DNA from: Longimicrobiales bacterium
GTDB taxonomy: Bacteria; Gemmatimonadota; Gemmatimonadetes; Longimicrobiales; Gaopeijiaceae
Assembly (NCBI GenBank): GCA_958295645.1
Contig: OY282361.1
Coordinates: forward strand, 1,013,501 to 1,077,500
Direction: 5' to 3'
Length of the DNA: 64,000 bases
The notes beneath the pieces were generated by a model. It worked only from the letters and a program-made list of their open reading frames with translations. It had not been told where the DNA came from and did not search any database. Positions 1 through 8,620 of this stretch are shown piece by piece (the stretch's first letter is position 1; every line of letters begins with the position of its first letter). The translations under genes were made by a program, and so were the position numbers.

Positions 1-1
1 C

Positions 2-598
2 GGTCGCGTTTTTCTGGACGACGCCGAACTCACGTCGGTGCCGATGTACAAACGGGCGAGGATGGGGGTCGGCTATCTGTCGCAGGAGCCGTCGGTGTTT
101 CGCAAGCTGACGGTCGCCCAGAACGTCATGGCCATCCTCGAGACGCTGAATCTGTCGCGGCAGGAACGCGCCGCCGGGCTCGAACATCTGCTCGGCGAAC
201 TGTCGATCGCCCATCTCCGCGACGCCAAGGCGTACACGCTCTCGGGCGGCGAACGGCGCCGGCTGGAGATCACGAGGGCGCTTGTCCAACGTCCCAAGTT
301 CATGCTCCTGGACGAGCCCTTCGCCGGGATCGACCCCATCGCGGTCAACGACATTCAAGAGATCGTCTCCCGATTGAAGACGAAGGACATCGGAGTCATC
401 ATCTCGGACCACAACGTCGAGCAGACGCTGGAGATCGTGGACCGGGCGTTCATCATGTACGAAGGGCGGATCCGGTGCAGCGGCACCGTGCCGGAGCTCG
501 TATGGAACGACGACGTGGCCGATCTCTATCTGGGACCCAGCCTCACCGCCCGCATGAGAAAGAGATTTCCGCCGCCGAACGCCTCTGAGGTCGCATGA
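2..598 (+). CDS. lptB: LptB, LPS export ABC transporter ATPase (5' truncated by window)
   Basis: ATPase of the LptB2FG complex, which extracts LPS from the inner membrane and drives it along the Lpt bridge. The frame is open to the left edge, so the start and the Walker A region lie outside; about 198 residues are visible. Seen: the Q-loop region (GYLSQEPSVFRKLTV), ABC signature LSGGERRR, Walker B FMLLDEPFAGIDP and the switch-histidine segment ISDHNVEQTL. These are typical of LptB (YhbG), which often precedes rpoN, as here. The stop overlaps the rpoN start (ATGA), implying translational coupling. Other branched ABC ATPases look similar, but the rpoN neighbour makes LptB the best call. Confidence 0.95.
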   Translation, partial: GRVFLDDAELTSVPMYKRARMGVGYLSQEPSVFRKLTVAQNVMAILETLNLSRQERAAGLEHLLGELSIAHLRDAKAYTLSGGERRRLEITRALVQRPKFMLLDEPFAGIDPIAVNDIQEIVSRLKTKDIGVIISDHNVEQTLEIVDRAFIMYEGRIRCSGTVPELVWNDDVADLYLGPSLTARMRKRFPPPNASEVA

Positions 599-2097
599 GC
601 CGAGCACGCCGCCTGGGGCAGTACGAGGTTCCCCGGCCCGAGATGACGAGCAATCCTCGCCTCTACCAGGCGATGGAGTTGCTGGCGATGCCCATGCCGG
701 AGTTCGAGGCTCGCGTCCACGAGGAGATGGCCGCCAACCCCTTGCTGGAGATCGAAGAGCCGGAAGACGAGTACGAGGACCAGGAGGCCGGCGAAGACGA
801 GGAAGAGGAAGAAGAGGAGGACGACGAAATCGACTGGGACGACGTGCTGTACGACGACGTGGACGGCGTCTCGGAGCGGGGACTGCAGGAGGCATCGGAG
901 TACCGGTCGCCGGTGGTTGCGGTGGCCCGCGGCCTCCACGACCACTTGGAGGATCAGGTCGGCTTGTTGCGCCTGGACGAGCGGGAGATGGCGGTCGCCC
1001 GGGAAGTCGTCGGCAACATCGACGACGACGGGTTTCTGGTGTGTTCGGTCGAGGAGGTGGCCGAGAGCGCGAGCGAACTCTTCGCGGAGGCGCGCCGGTT
1101 GGCCTTCAGCCGGCTGGACGGAGCCGAGGGCCCGGAGGCGGAAGCGGAGCGGGATCGGCTGGCGTCGTTCTTCGCCGCCGCCGAATGCGAACAAGTGGAG
1201 GCCGTGCTGCGCGTCGTGCAGTCCCTCGATCCGGCTGGCGTCGGCGCCCGGGACCTGCCGGAGTGCCTGGCCATCCAGCTCCGCCGAAGCGGCAGGGCCG
1301 AGACGCTGGCGCTCCAGATCGTCGAGAATCGGTTTCAGGACTTCATCAACCGGCGCTGGGCGGACATTTCGAACGCCCTGGGCGCGCCCCTCGCGGAAGT
1401 GGAGGCCGCGGCCGGCGAGATCGCCAAGCTGGACCCCAAGCCGGGCCGCCAGTACGACGCCGAAGGGGATCACTACGTCCTGCCCGACCTGATCGTGGAG
1501 AAGGTTGCGGGGGACTACCGGGTCTTCGCCAACGACGCCGGGCTTCCGAGGCTCCGCGTGGCCCGCTCGTACGTGGAAGTGGCGAGGCAGGGGCGGCTGA
1601 CGGGCGACAACAAGGCCTTCGTCGCCGACCGCCTGGACGCCGCCAACTGGTTCATTCACGCCATCTCCCAGCGCCGCCAGATCATGATTGCCCTCATGGA
1701 GTTCATCTTGGAGCGGCAAAAGGGCTTCTTCGACGAGGGCGTGCGGCATTTGGGGCCGCTCACGATGCGCGAGGCGGCCGAGGAGGTCGGAGTGGCCGAG
1801 TCCACGATCTCCCGCGCCACCAACGGGAAGTACGTTCAGTCTCCGGCCGGCGTGCATCCGCTCCGGGATTTCTTCTCGGGCGGGTTCTCGACCATCTCCG
1901 GCAAGTCCGTGTCCTCCCGAGGCGTCCAGGCCCGCATCAAGCAGCTCGTGGAGGACGAAGACCAGGCCCGCCCCTTGACGGACGCGGCGATCATGGCCCT
2001 TCTCAAGAGCGAAGGGATCAAGATCGCGCGCCGCACCGTGGCCAAGTACCGCGACGCGCTCGGGATACCGACGACCCGAATGCGCCAGCGCCCCTAG
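595..2097 (+). CDS. rpoN: RNA polymerase sigma-54 factor RpoN
   Basis: Alternative sigma factor that recognises -24/-12 promoters and needs AAA+ activators. The 500-residue protein shows the three usual regions. Region I (about 8-55) has NPRLYQAMELLAMP and NPLLEIEEP. A very acidic region II (about 55-90) follows, with a long Glu/Asp run. The core-binding domain contains SLDPAGVGARDLPECL. The C-terminal DNA-binding part has a helix-turn-helix (REAAEEVGVAESTISRATN) and an RpoN box ARRTVAKYRD near residue 485. It overlaps lptB by 4 nt. The next gene starts 15 nt downstream, so lptB, rpoN and the glycan genes may share a transcript. Confidence 0.97.
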   Translation: MSRARRLGQYEVPRPEMTSNPRLYQAMELLAMPMPEFEARVHEEMAANPLLEIEEPEDEYEDQEAGEDEEEEEEEDDEIDWDDVLYDDVDGVSERGLQEASEYRSPVVAVARGLHDHLEDQVGLLRLDEREMAVAREVVGNIDDDGFLVCSVEEVAESASELFAEARRLAFSRLDGAEGPEAEAERDRLASFFAAAECEQVEAVLRVVQSLDPAGVGARDLPECLAIQLRRSGRAETLALQIVENRFQDFINRRWADISNALGAPLAEVEAAAGEIAKLDPKPGRQYDAEGDHYVLPDLIVEKVAGDYRVFANDAGLPRLRVARSYVEVARQGRLTGDNKAFVADRLDAANWFIHAISQRRQIMIALMEFILERQKGFFDEGVRHLGPLTMREAAEEVGVAESTISRATNGKYVQSPAGVHPLRDFFSGGFSTISGKSVSSRGVQARIKQLVEDEDQARPLTDAAIMALLKSEGIKIARRTVAKYRDALGIPTTRMRQRP

Positions 2098-2112
2098 CTG
2101 CGGACGATCCCC

Positions 2113-3108
2113 GTGTCCGCGGATCCGCAGCCGATGCCCACGACCTCCGCCAAGAACGCCGTCGTCCGCCCATCGGCCTACAGCGACTTCGCGCTCGTCG
2201 TCCCCGCCTACAACGAAGAGCCCAACATGCCGGACCTGATCCGCCAGGTTCGCGCGGCCTTCGACGACCACGGACTTCAGGGCGAGGTGCTGCTCGTGGA
2301 CGACGGCTCCACGGACGGAACGGCCCGCCTCGCGGAAGCGGAGGCGGCAGGCTGGCCCCTGCTGCGGGTGCTGCGCCATCGAACCAACCAGGGCAAGACC
2401 GAAGCGCTTCTGACCGCGGCGGCGGCGACCGACAAGAAGTACTTGGTGCTCTTCGACGCGGACCTGCAGCACCTGCCGCGAGACATCCCCCGGTTCCTGG
2501 ACAAGCTCGGCGAGGGTTGGGACATCGTCACGGGGCGCAAGGTCGGCGCCTACGACAAGCAGGCCGTCTCTTCGATCTACAACGCGATGAGCCGCCGCAT
2601 CTTCAGCGTGCCGGTGAGCGACTTCAATTCGATAAAGGCGTTTCGCGCCGACATCCTCGACGTGGTTCGGCTCCGCCACGACTGGCACCGCTTCTTCGTG
2701 GTCATGGCGCACGCCGCCGGATTCAGCGCCACCGAGATCGACGTCGAGCTGTATCCGCGGGTGGCGGGCACGTCCAAGTACTCCGGGCCGACCCGCATCT
2801 TCGTCGGGCTCCTCGACTTGCTGGCGGTCTGGTTTCAGATACGGTTTTCGCGCAAGCCCATGCTGGCCTTCGGGATGCCGGGGCTGGCGTTCGTCTTCGC
2901 GGGAGTGGCGGTGGGCGGCGTCGCGGCGTATCTGCGCTTCGCGGCGGGCGTCGGATACCGGCCGTTGCTCTATTTGGTGATGTTGCTGGTGACGGTCGGC
3001 ACGCTGTGCTTCGTGGCCGGCTTCCTGGGAGAGATGATCGCTTCGGCCGTCGAGCGGCTGGACGCCCGCAGCGAAGAGGAAGAGGCCGGAGGACGGGGTC
3101 CGCGCTAG
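2113..3108 (+). CDS. Family 2 glycosyltransferase with C-terminal membrane segments
   Basis: Inverting GT-A glycosyltransferase of the DPM1/GtrB-like type. Nucleotide-sugar and metal-binding motifs are visible: VVPAYNEEPNM, the DDGSTDGTA motif and the DADLQH metal site. Two hydrophobic segments (about residues 245-270 and 280-305) suggest membrane anchoring and a lipid-linked acceptor. The tail is acidic and charged. The start shown is GTG 15 nt after rpoN; ATG at 2134 in the same frame is an alternative. It lies with a UDP-GlcNAc epimerase and two more glycosyltransferases, consistent with polysaccharide or glycolipid assembly. Donor and acceptor cannot be read from sequence. Confidence 0.85.
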   Translation: MSADPQPMPTTSAKNAVVRPSAYSDFALVVPAYNEEPNMPDLIRQVRAAFDDHGLQGEVLLVDDGSTDGTARLAEAEAAGWPLLRVLRHRTNQGKTEALLTAAAATDKKYLVLFDADLQHLPRDIPRFLDKLGEGWDIVTGRKVGAYDKQAVSSIYNAMSRRIFSVPVSDFNSIKAFRADILDVVRLRHDWHRFFVVMAHAAGFSATEIDVELYPRVAGTSKYSGPTRIFVGLLDLLAVWFQIRFSRKPMLAFGMPGLAFVFAGVAVGGVAAYLRFAAGVGYRPLLYLVMLLVTVGTLCFVAGFLGEMIASAVERLDARSEEEEAGGRGPR

Positions 3109-3141
3109 GCGCCCCGCAGAGTTCGCCCCTGACCCCGCGAC

Positions 3142-4293
3142 ATGGCCCTTCCCAAGATCCTCAGCGTGATCGGCACGCGCCCGGAGGCAATCAAGATGCT
3201 GCCGGTCGTGCGCTCGCTCGAGGCCCGCGGGGGCGTGGAGCACCGGGTGGCGGTCACCGGACAGCACCAGATGGCGGCCGACATCCTGGAGGCGTTCGGG
3301 ATCCGGCGCCGCTACGATCTCGAGATCATGACGCCGGGACAGAGCCTTCACGAGGTGGGACGTCGCTGCCTCGACGGTCTGGGCGGCGTCTTGGCGGAGT
3401 TCTCGCCCGACGTCGCGATCGTGCAGGGGGACACGGCGACGGTCTTCTTCGCGGGCGTGTCGGCCTTCTTCGAGCGCATCCGACTGGCTCACGTCGAAGC
3501 CGGGTTGCGGAGCCACGAGAAGTGGGCCCCCTTTCCCGAGGAGATGCTCCGGCGCATGACAGACGCGATCTCGGACTTCTGTTTCGCTCCCACGGCGGAG
3601 GCGGCGGCCAACTTGGCGCGCGAGGGGATCGGCGAGGAGCGGGTCTTCGTGACCGGAAACACGGTGGTCGACGCGCTTCAAGCCATGCGCGCGCGTCCGG
3701 CGCCGGTGCAGAACCGCCAACTGGCCGAAATCGTGGAGCGGGCGGGGCGGGGGACGCGCTTGGCGCTGCTCACGGCTCACCGCCGGGAATCGTTCGGGCC
3801 GCCGATGGAGGCGGTGTTCGGCGCGGTGGCCGACTTGGCGCGGCGGCACGCCGACGTCGCCGTGCTCTACCCGGTCCACCCCAATCCCCTTGTGCGCGAA
3901 CCGGCATGGCGCATTCTCGGCGACTGCCCGCGCGTCCACCTGACCGAGCCCCTGGCCTACGGCGACCTGGTGCGGGCGCTCGGCTGCGCGGACCTCGTGT
4001 TGACGGACTCCGGCGGCATTCAGGAGGAGGCCTGCGCCTTCGGCGTGCACACGCTGGTGCTGCGCGAGGTGACCGAGCGGCCCGAGGGCCTGCGCGCGGG
4101 AGCCGCCACGCTGGTGGGGACCGACCCGGACAGGATCGCGGCCGAGGCGGACCGTCGCCTGGCGGAGGACTCCCCTCGAAGCGGCCTTGCGAATCCGTAC
4201 GGCGACGGCAGGGCGGGCGAGCGCATAGCCGACGTGTTGCTGGCGGACCTGCTCGGCCTGCCCCGCGCCACCACCGACTGGGCCGGGCCATGA
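3142..4293 (+). CDS. wecB: UDP-N-acetylglucosamine 2-epimerase (non-hydrolysing)
   Basis: Interconverts UDP-GlcNAc and UDP-ManNAc, a precursor of cell-surface polysaccharides. The 383 residues match the usual family length. Family motifs in order: GTRPEAIKM (N-terminus), VQGDTATVF, HVEAGLRS, FPEEMLRRM, VTGNTVVDAL, TAHRRESFG and LTDSGGIQEEA. Together these span the two Rossmann domains and the active-site cleft. The stop overlaps the start of the next glycosyltransferase (ATGA at 4290), so the two are probably translated together. No ManNAc dehydrogenase (WecC) is seen next to it, so UDP-ManNAc may be used directly or oxidised by a distant enzyme. Confidence 0.95.
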   Translation: MALPKILSVIGTRPEAIKMLPVVRSLEARGGVEHRVAVTGQHQMAADILEAFGIRRRYDLEIMTPGQSLHEVGRRCLDGLGGVLAEFSPDVAIVQGDTATVFFAGVSAFFERIRLAHVEAGLRSHEKWAPFPEEMLRRMTDAISDFCFAPTAEAAANLAREGIGEERVFVTGNTVVDALQAMRARPAPVQNRQLAEIVERAGRGTRLALLTAHRRESFGPPMEAVFGAVADLARRHADVAVLYPVHPNPLVREPAWRILGDCPRVHLTEPLAYGDLVRALGCADLVLTDSGGIQEEACAFGVHTLVLREVTERPEGLRAGAATLVGTDPDRIAAEADRRLAEDSPRSGLANPYGDGRAGERIADVLLADLLGLPRATTDWAGP

Positions 4294-5444
4294 CCGTCGC
4301 CGTCCACTGCGTCTACTATCCGCCCGAAGTCGGGGGACTGGAGAGTCACGTCCACCATCTGTGCAGGCGGCTGGTCGCCATGGGGCACGACGTTTCAGTC
4401 GTGACCTCGCTCTCGCGGCCAGGCTTGCCGGAGCAGGAGGAGAGGGACGGAATCCGGGTCTACCGAACGCCCCTGCCGGCCCGCACGCCCTGGGGCTGGT
4501 TCGCGCACGCCGCGGGCTCCACTCCGCAGACGCGGGAGGTGGCGGAGCGCGCCGACGTGGTTCACGCGCAGGCCTTCCCGTCGATTCTGCCCTGCGCGCT
4601 GGCGCTGGCCGGCCGGAGCACGCCGCTGGTGGCGACGTTGCACACGTCGCACTTCCTCCGTCTCTGCGCTCGCCGTCCGGCAAGGTGGCCCCTCGGCAAG
4701 CTGGTCGGCCTCGCAGACCATTGCTTCGCGGCCAGCGCCGAGATCGCCGACGTCGCCGTCTCCCTCGACCCGTCCCTCCGGATCGAGGCGCTGACCAACG
4801 GCGTCGAGACCAGCGTGTTTCATCCCGAAGCCGCAGCGGAGGCGGGGCAGGGCGGGCCATCCGAGCGGAGCGGGGGAGACCGCGGGTCCCCGGCGCGGCC
4901 GTGGCGGCTGGTGGTGCCGCGCCGGCTGTTCCCCAAGAACGGCGTGGAGCACTTCGTCCGCGCCATGCCGGAGATTGCGGCCCGGTCCGAAGCGCAAGCG
5001 GTGGTGATCGGCGACGGCCCGGAGGGTCCCCGGCTGCAGGCGCTCGCCCGCGAGCTGGGCGTGGCCGGCAACATCGAGTTCCTGGGCGCCCGTCCGCACG
5101 AGGAAATGCCCGGCCTGCTCGCCGGCGCCGACTTGGCGGTCTTCCCCTCGCTCATGGAGGCCACCTCGGTCGCGGCCTTGGAGGCGATGGCCTGCGGAGT
5201 GCCGGTGGCGGCGAGCGCGGTGGGCGGCCTCCCCGAGATCGTCGACGACGGGGTGGGCGGCCTGTTCCCGCCCGCGGATCCGGCCGCGCTGGCCGCGAAG
5301 GTGACCGAGCTGCTCGCCGACCCGGGCTTGGCGGAACGAGGCGCTTTGGCGAGAGGCCGGGTGGTGGAGCAGTGGAGCAACGCGCGGCTGGCCGAGCGCC
5401 ACGTCGCCGTCTACGAGCGCTTGGCGGGAGGACGACATGCCTAG
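4290..5444 (+). CDS. Family 4 (GT-B) glycosyltransferase
   Basis: Retaining GT-B glycosyltransferase of 384 residues. The N-terminal acceptor domain has the glycine-rich YYPPEVGGLESHV loop. The C-terminal donor-binding domain has VVPRRLFPKNGVEHFV, VIGDGPEGPRL, and the E-x7-E-type segment SLMEATSVAALEAMACGVP followed by AVGGLPEIV. The ATG overlaps the wecB stop by 4 nt, fixing the start. BshA of bacillithiol synthesis is also a GT4 enzyme, but this gene sits in a glycan cluster far from bshC (39.9 kb), so a sugar-polymer role is preferred. The donor is not predictable. Confidence 0.88.
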   Translation: MTVAVHCVYYPPEVGGLESHVHHLCRRLVAMGHDVSVVTSLSRPGLPEQEERDGIRVYRTPLPARTPWGWFAHAAGSTPQTREVAERADVVHAQAFPSILPCALALAGRSTPLVATLHTSHFLRLCARRPARWPLGKLVGLADHCFAASAEIADVAVSLDPSLRIEALTNGVETSVFHPEAAAEAGQGGPSERSGGDRGSPARPWRLVVPRRLFPKNGVEHFVRAMPEIAARSEAQAVVIGDGPEGPRLQALARELGVAGNIEFLGARPHEEMPGLLAGADLAVFPSLMEATSVAALEAMACGVPVAASAVGGLPEIVDDGVGGLFPPADPAALAAKVTELLADPGLAERGALARGRVVEQWSNARLAERHVAVYERLAGGRHA

Positions 5445-5519
5445 TCTGCGAACGCCCGGGCCGGTCTGGAGGGCGGGAGGCCTCTTTGCGGTCGAGGCCG
5501 GCCTCTCCGGCGGCGCCCC

Positions 5520-6248
5520 ATGAACCGCGCCTCGGACGTGCTCGTCGTCGTCCCCACGTACAACGAACGCGACAACCTTCCCCGCATCGTGCCGCTCGTC
5601 CTGGAGCAGGGGCCGCATTTTCACGTGCTCGTCGTGGACGACGCCTCGCCCGACGGCACCGGAGCGGTCGCCGACGGCCTCGCCGCCGCCAGCGAGCGCG
5701 TGCACGTGTTGCACCGCACCAGCAAGCTCGGTCTGGGCCCGGCCTACGTGGCGGGATTCCGCTGGGGCTTGTCCGAGCAGTTCGGCGCGATGGTGCAAAT
5801 GGACGCGGACCTGTCTCATCCCCCGAACAAGCTGCCCGAACTCGCGCGCCAGTGCCTCGCGACCGGCGCGGCGGTGGGTTCGCGCTACGACGGCTCGCGC
5901 ATGACCGTGGAGAACTGGCCGCAAAGCCGCATGCTGGTCAGCCGGTTCGGCTCCCTCTACGCGAGGGCCGTCACCGGGCTGCCCGTCCGGGACGCCACCG
6001 GCGGCTTCAACGGCTTCCGGCGCGACGTGATGGAGCGGATCGGCATCGACCGAATCCGTTCGAGCGGCTACAGCTTCCAGATCGAACTCAAGTACAGGGC
6101 GTGGCGAGCCGGATTCCAGTTGCGAGAGGTCCCCTTCGTCTTCGCGGAGCGGCGCGCGGGCACGTCGAAGATGTCCAAGCGGATCGTCCTCGAGGCGGTG
6201 TGGCGCGTCTGGCAGATTCGGTTCCTCGATCTGGCCGGCAGGCTCTAG
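5520..6248 (+). CDS. Polyprenol-phosphate mannosyltransferase-like GT2 (Dpm1/Ppm1 type)
   Basis: GT2 enzyme of 242 residues that would move a hexose, probably mannose, from a nucleotide donor to a polyprenyl phosphate at the inner membrane. Seen: VVPTYNERDNLP, VVDDASPDGTG, LHRTSKLGLGPAYVAGF and MDADLSHPP, followed by VGSRY and TGGFNGFRR; this order is characteristic of bacterial Dpm1-like synthases. No long C-terminal membrane domain is present, so it is the soluble catalytic form. It lies 75 nt after the GT4 gene and may supply lipid-linked sugar to the same pathway. Confidence 0.88.
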   Translation: MNRASDVLVVVPTYNERDNLPRIVPLVLEQGPHFHVLVVDDASPDGTGAVADGLAAASERVHVLHRTSKLGLGPAYVAGFRWGLSEQFGAMVQMDADLSHPPNKLPELARQCLATGAAVGSRYDGSRMTVENWPQSRMLVSRFGSLYARAVTGLPVRDATGGFNGFRRDVMERIGIDRIRSSGYSFQIELKYRAWRAGFQLREVPFVFAERRAGTSKMSKRIVLEAVWRVWQIRFLDLAGRL

Positions 6249-6290
6249 CGGAGGTGGACTGAACATGCCCGATACCGTATAGTTGCTCCA

Positions 6291-7217
6291 ATGCGTTCGG
6301 TCTTGTTGTGGGCTTCGGAGAACGAGTGGTGCGCCAAGCGGATGCCGCGCTACAAGTTCGTCAAACGCGCCGTCCGCCGGTTCATGCCCGGAGAGGCGTT
6401 GGACGACGCGTTGGACGCTGTCGCGGCGCTGTCGGAGAGGAGGCGCATACCGGCTCTCGTCAGCCTCCTGGGCGAGAACGTGAAGAACGTGGAGGAGGCC
6501 CGGGCCGTCGCCCGCCACTACGCCGGAGCGGCCGCCTCCATCGCCGCTCGGGGACTGGACGCTGAAATCTCCCTCAAGCCGACCCATCTGGGGCTGGACT
6601 TCGGCTCCGAGGAAGCGCGCCGCAACGTCGCGATGGTGGTCGAGGCCGCCTCCGCCGGAGGCAACTGGGTCTGGCTGGACATGGAGTACAGCCGCTACGT
6701 GGACTCCACGCTCGATCTGTACCGGTCGTTGCGCGCCGAGAGCCCCAAAGTCGGCATCTGCCTGCAAGCCTACCTGCACCGGACGGCCGCCGATCTCGAA
6801 GCGCTCGTCTCCTCCGGACCTGCGATTCGCCTGGTGAAGGGCGCCTACGCGGAATCCCCGGACGTGGCGATGGCCCGAAAGGAGGACGTCGACGACGCCT
6901 TCTACGCGCTGGCCCAGCGGATGTTGGCGCCCGACGCCCAGCGTGCCGGCCTGCGCGCCCGGTTCGCCACCCACGACGGCAAGCTGATTCGCCGGATCGA
7001 CGAATGGGAGGCCGCCAACGGCCGCAACTGGAGCGCCTTCGAGTACCAGATGCTCTACGGCATCGCCACCGACGAGCAACGGCGCTTGGCGAAGGAAGGG
7101 AAGGGGATTCGGGTGCTTGTGAGCTACGGGCGAGATTGGTTCCCCTGGTACGCGCGCCGTCTGGCCGAGCGCCCGGCCAACATGTGGTTCGTCCTGCGGC
7201 ACTTGGTTCCGGTATGA
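6291..7217 (+). CDS. Proline dehydrogenase (monofunctional PRODH)
   Basis: FAD-dependent oxidation of L-proline to pyrroline-5-carboxylate, passing electrons to quinone. The 308-residue length matches stand-alone bacterial PRODH rather than full PutA. Seen: LDMEYSRYVDSTLDLY, LQAYLHRTAADLE, RLVKGAYAE, ATHDGKLI, FEYQMLYGI and the C-terminal YGRDWFPWYARRLAERP segment carrying the substrate-binding arginines. The pyrroline-5-carboxylate dehydrogenase partner is not in the window. The stop overlaps the next gene's ATG (ATGA). Confidence 0.94.
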   Translation: MRSVLLWASENEWCAKRMPRYKFVKRAVRRFMPGEALDDALDAVAALSERRRIPALVSLLGENVKNVEEARAVARHYAGAAASIAARGLDAEISLKPTHLGLDFGSEEARRNVAMVVEAASAGGNWVWLDMEYSRYVDSTLDLYRSLRAESPKVGICLQAYLHRTAADLEALVSSGPAIRLVKGAYAESPDVAMARKEDVDDAFYALAQRMLAPDAQRAGLRARFATHDGKLIRRIDEWEAANGRNWSAFEYQMLYGIATDEQRRLAKEGKGIRVLVSYGRDWFPWYARRLAERPANMWFVLRHLVPV

Positions 7218-8365
7218 CTTCGGCGGCCGCTCCCTGGACCCGTTTCCGATCGCTCGCGGCGCTTGCCGTTGCCCTCGGCGTTGGCGCCGCCGGATTCGCC
7301 TGCGAGCCCGTGGGCGACCAGCAGCCCGCGGGGGTGGAGGACGCGCAGTACGGCCCCCACGCCTCCGCGATCGACGAGGCGCGTCGCATTCTGGACTCGC
7401 TACTGGTCGCCGAGAGCATTCCGGGCCTCTCCGCGGCTGTCGGCAGGGAATCGCAAGTCATTTGGTCGCAAGGATTTGGCTTGGCCGATCTCGCCCACGA
7501 CGTTCCGGTCACGCCGCTGACGAAGTTTCGGGTCGGCAGCGTGTCCAAGCCGATGACCGCGGCCGCCGCGGCTCGCTTGATCGAAGCCGGGGAGCTGGAC
7601 GCCGACGCCCCGATTCAGACGTACGTGCCATCGTTTCCCGAGAAGAGATGGCCCGTCACGACCCGCCAGCTCGCTGGACACCTGGCCGGCGTGCGCCACT
7701 ACCGGGGCGCCGAGAACTTCTCGGCCGTGCGCTATCCCACGGTGACCGCCGGTCTGGCCATCTTCCGGGACGATTCCTTGGAGAGCGAGCCCGGAACCGA
7801 GTACTCGTACTCGAGCTACGGCTGGAATCTCGTGAGCGCGGTCGTGGAAGGAGCCAGCGGAACCTCGTTCCTGGTCTTCATGGACAGCGTCGTGTTCCGC
7901 CCGCTGGGCATGCGCCAGACGACCGCGGACCACACCGACAGCATCGTCCCGCACCGCACCCGCTTCTACGTGCGCGGCTCCGACGGCCGCGTCCTCAACG
8001 CCCCCTACGTTGACAACAGCTACAAATGGGCGGGCGGCGGCTTCCTGTCGACGCCCGAAGACCTCCTGCGCTTCGCAAACGCCCACCACCGGCCCGGCTA
8101 CCTGAGAGCGGAGACCCTCGAACTCCTGTTCGCCTCCCAACGTCTCCAGACCGGCGAGGAGACCGGCTACGGCATCGGCTGGAGGACTCGGCAGAACGCC
8201 AGGGGCGAACGAATCGTCGGCCACGGCGGCAGCTCCGTCGGCGGCCGTACGATCATGACGTTGAATCGCGACACGGGCTTGATCGTCGCGATCGTGGCGA
8301 ATCTGTCGAGCGCACCCATGACCGCCGACCTCGCCAGCCGGATCGAAGACCTCTTCGCCAAGTAG
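7214..8365 (+). CDS. Exported serine hydrolase, beta-lactamase/PBP4-like family
   Basis: Penicillin-binding or class C beta-lactamase fold (LACTB-like), 383 residues. A hydrophobic leader at residues 12-30 ends with a cysteine (AAGFAC), so it is exported and possibly lipid-modified. Catalytic motifs: SVSK (SxxK nucleophile, about residue 110), YSSYGW in the YxN position with Ser replacing Asn, and HGGSSVGG in the KTG position. This pattern is usual for peptidase or esterase members rather than true beta-lactamases. It is coupled to proline dehydrogenase by a 4-nt overlap; the substrate is unknown. Confidence 0.88.
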   Translation: MTSAAAPWTRFRSLAALAVALGVGAAGFACEPVGDQQPAGVEDAQYGPHASAIDEARRILDSLLVAESIPGLSAAVGRESQVIWSQGFGLADLAHDVPVTPLTKFRVGSVSKPMTAAAAARLIEAGELDADAPIQTYVPSFPEKRWPVTTRQLAGHLAGVRHYRGAENFSAVRYPTVTAGLAIFRDDSLESEPGTEYSYSSYGWNLVSAVVEGASGTSFLVFMDSVVFRPLGMRQTTADHTDSIVPHRTRFYVRGSDGRVLNAPYVDNSYKWAGGGFLSTPEDLLRFANAHHRPGYLRAETLELLFASQRLQTGEETGYGIGWRTRQNARGERIVGHGGSSVGGRTIMTLNRDTGLIVAIVANLSSAPMTADLASRIEDLFAK

Positions 8366-8620
8366 ACGGAGCCCGCGAAGAGCGCGAGTTCCGGGGGGGC
8401 CTAGGCCCACGACGGGCGCGACGGCAGGGCAGTCCAGGAAGGCCGGAACCCCACGAGGGCGGGTTGTTTGGCACGCCCTGCTGGGCCTCGTTTCTTTAAC
8501 TTGACATAATATATATTATATGAACTTCTATCGGACTCGACGTCCGCGCCGATAAAGGGTGGGCGCAGCTGTTCCAGCAGCTGCGCCCACTTGCGGTACA
8601 CGGCAACCATGCTGGGGAGA
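8366..8620. other. Convergent intergenic region
   Basis: 255 nt between two converging genes. It holds a short AT-only island (8506-8519, a perfect 14-bp palindrome ATAATATATATTAT) directly after a TTGACA hexamer at 8501, in otherwise GC-rich DNA. It also holds the strong hairpin listed separately. No convincing coding sequence is seen. TTGACA has no -10 hexamer at the right distance, so I do not call a promoter. Confidence 0.5.
8559..8590 (-). terminator. Probable intrinsic terminator of the LRR gene
   Basis: Perfect 13-bp inverted repeat: GTGGGCGCAGCTG at 8559-8571 and CAGCTGCGCCCAC at 8578-8590, with a 6-nt loop. It lies about 30 nt past the stop of the minus-strand LRR gene. In that direction it is followed by CCCTTTA, a short U tract, so termination is plausible but the tract is weak. 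Confidence 0.6.

Noticed and set aside
526..4860. Long minus-strand frame opposite rpoN and the glycan genes
   Set aside because: It is an antisense shadow from high GC; its product is Arg/Pro-rich without domains, and the plus-strand genes are well-known families.
4290..5444. GT4 gene considered as BshA of the bacillithiol pathway
   Set aside because: It overlaps wecB in a glycan cluster and lies 35 kb from bshC; nothing in the sequence indicates a malate acceptor.
8501..8530. TTGACA followed by AT-rich DNA considered as a promoter
   Set aside because: No -10 hexamer at 16-18 nt on the plus strand, and the only TATAAT on the minus strand lacks a -35. No gene starts nearby.
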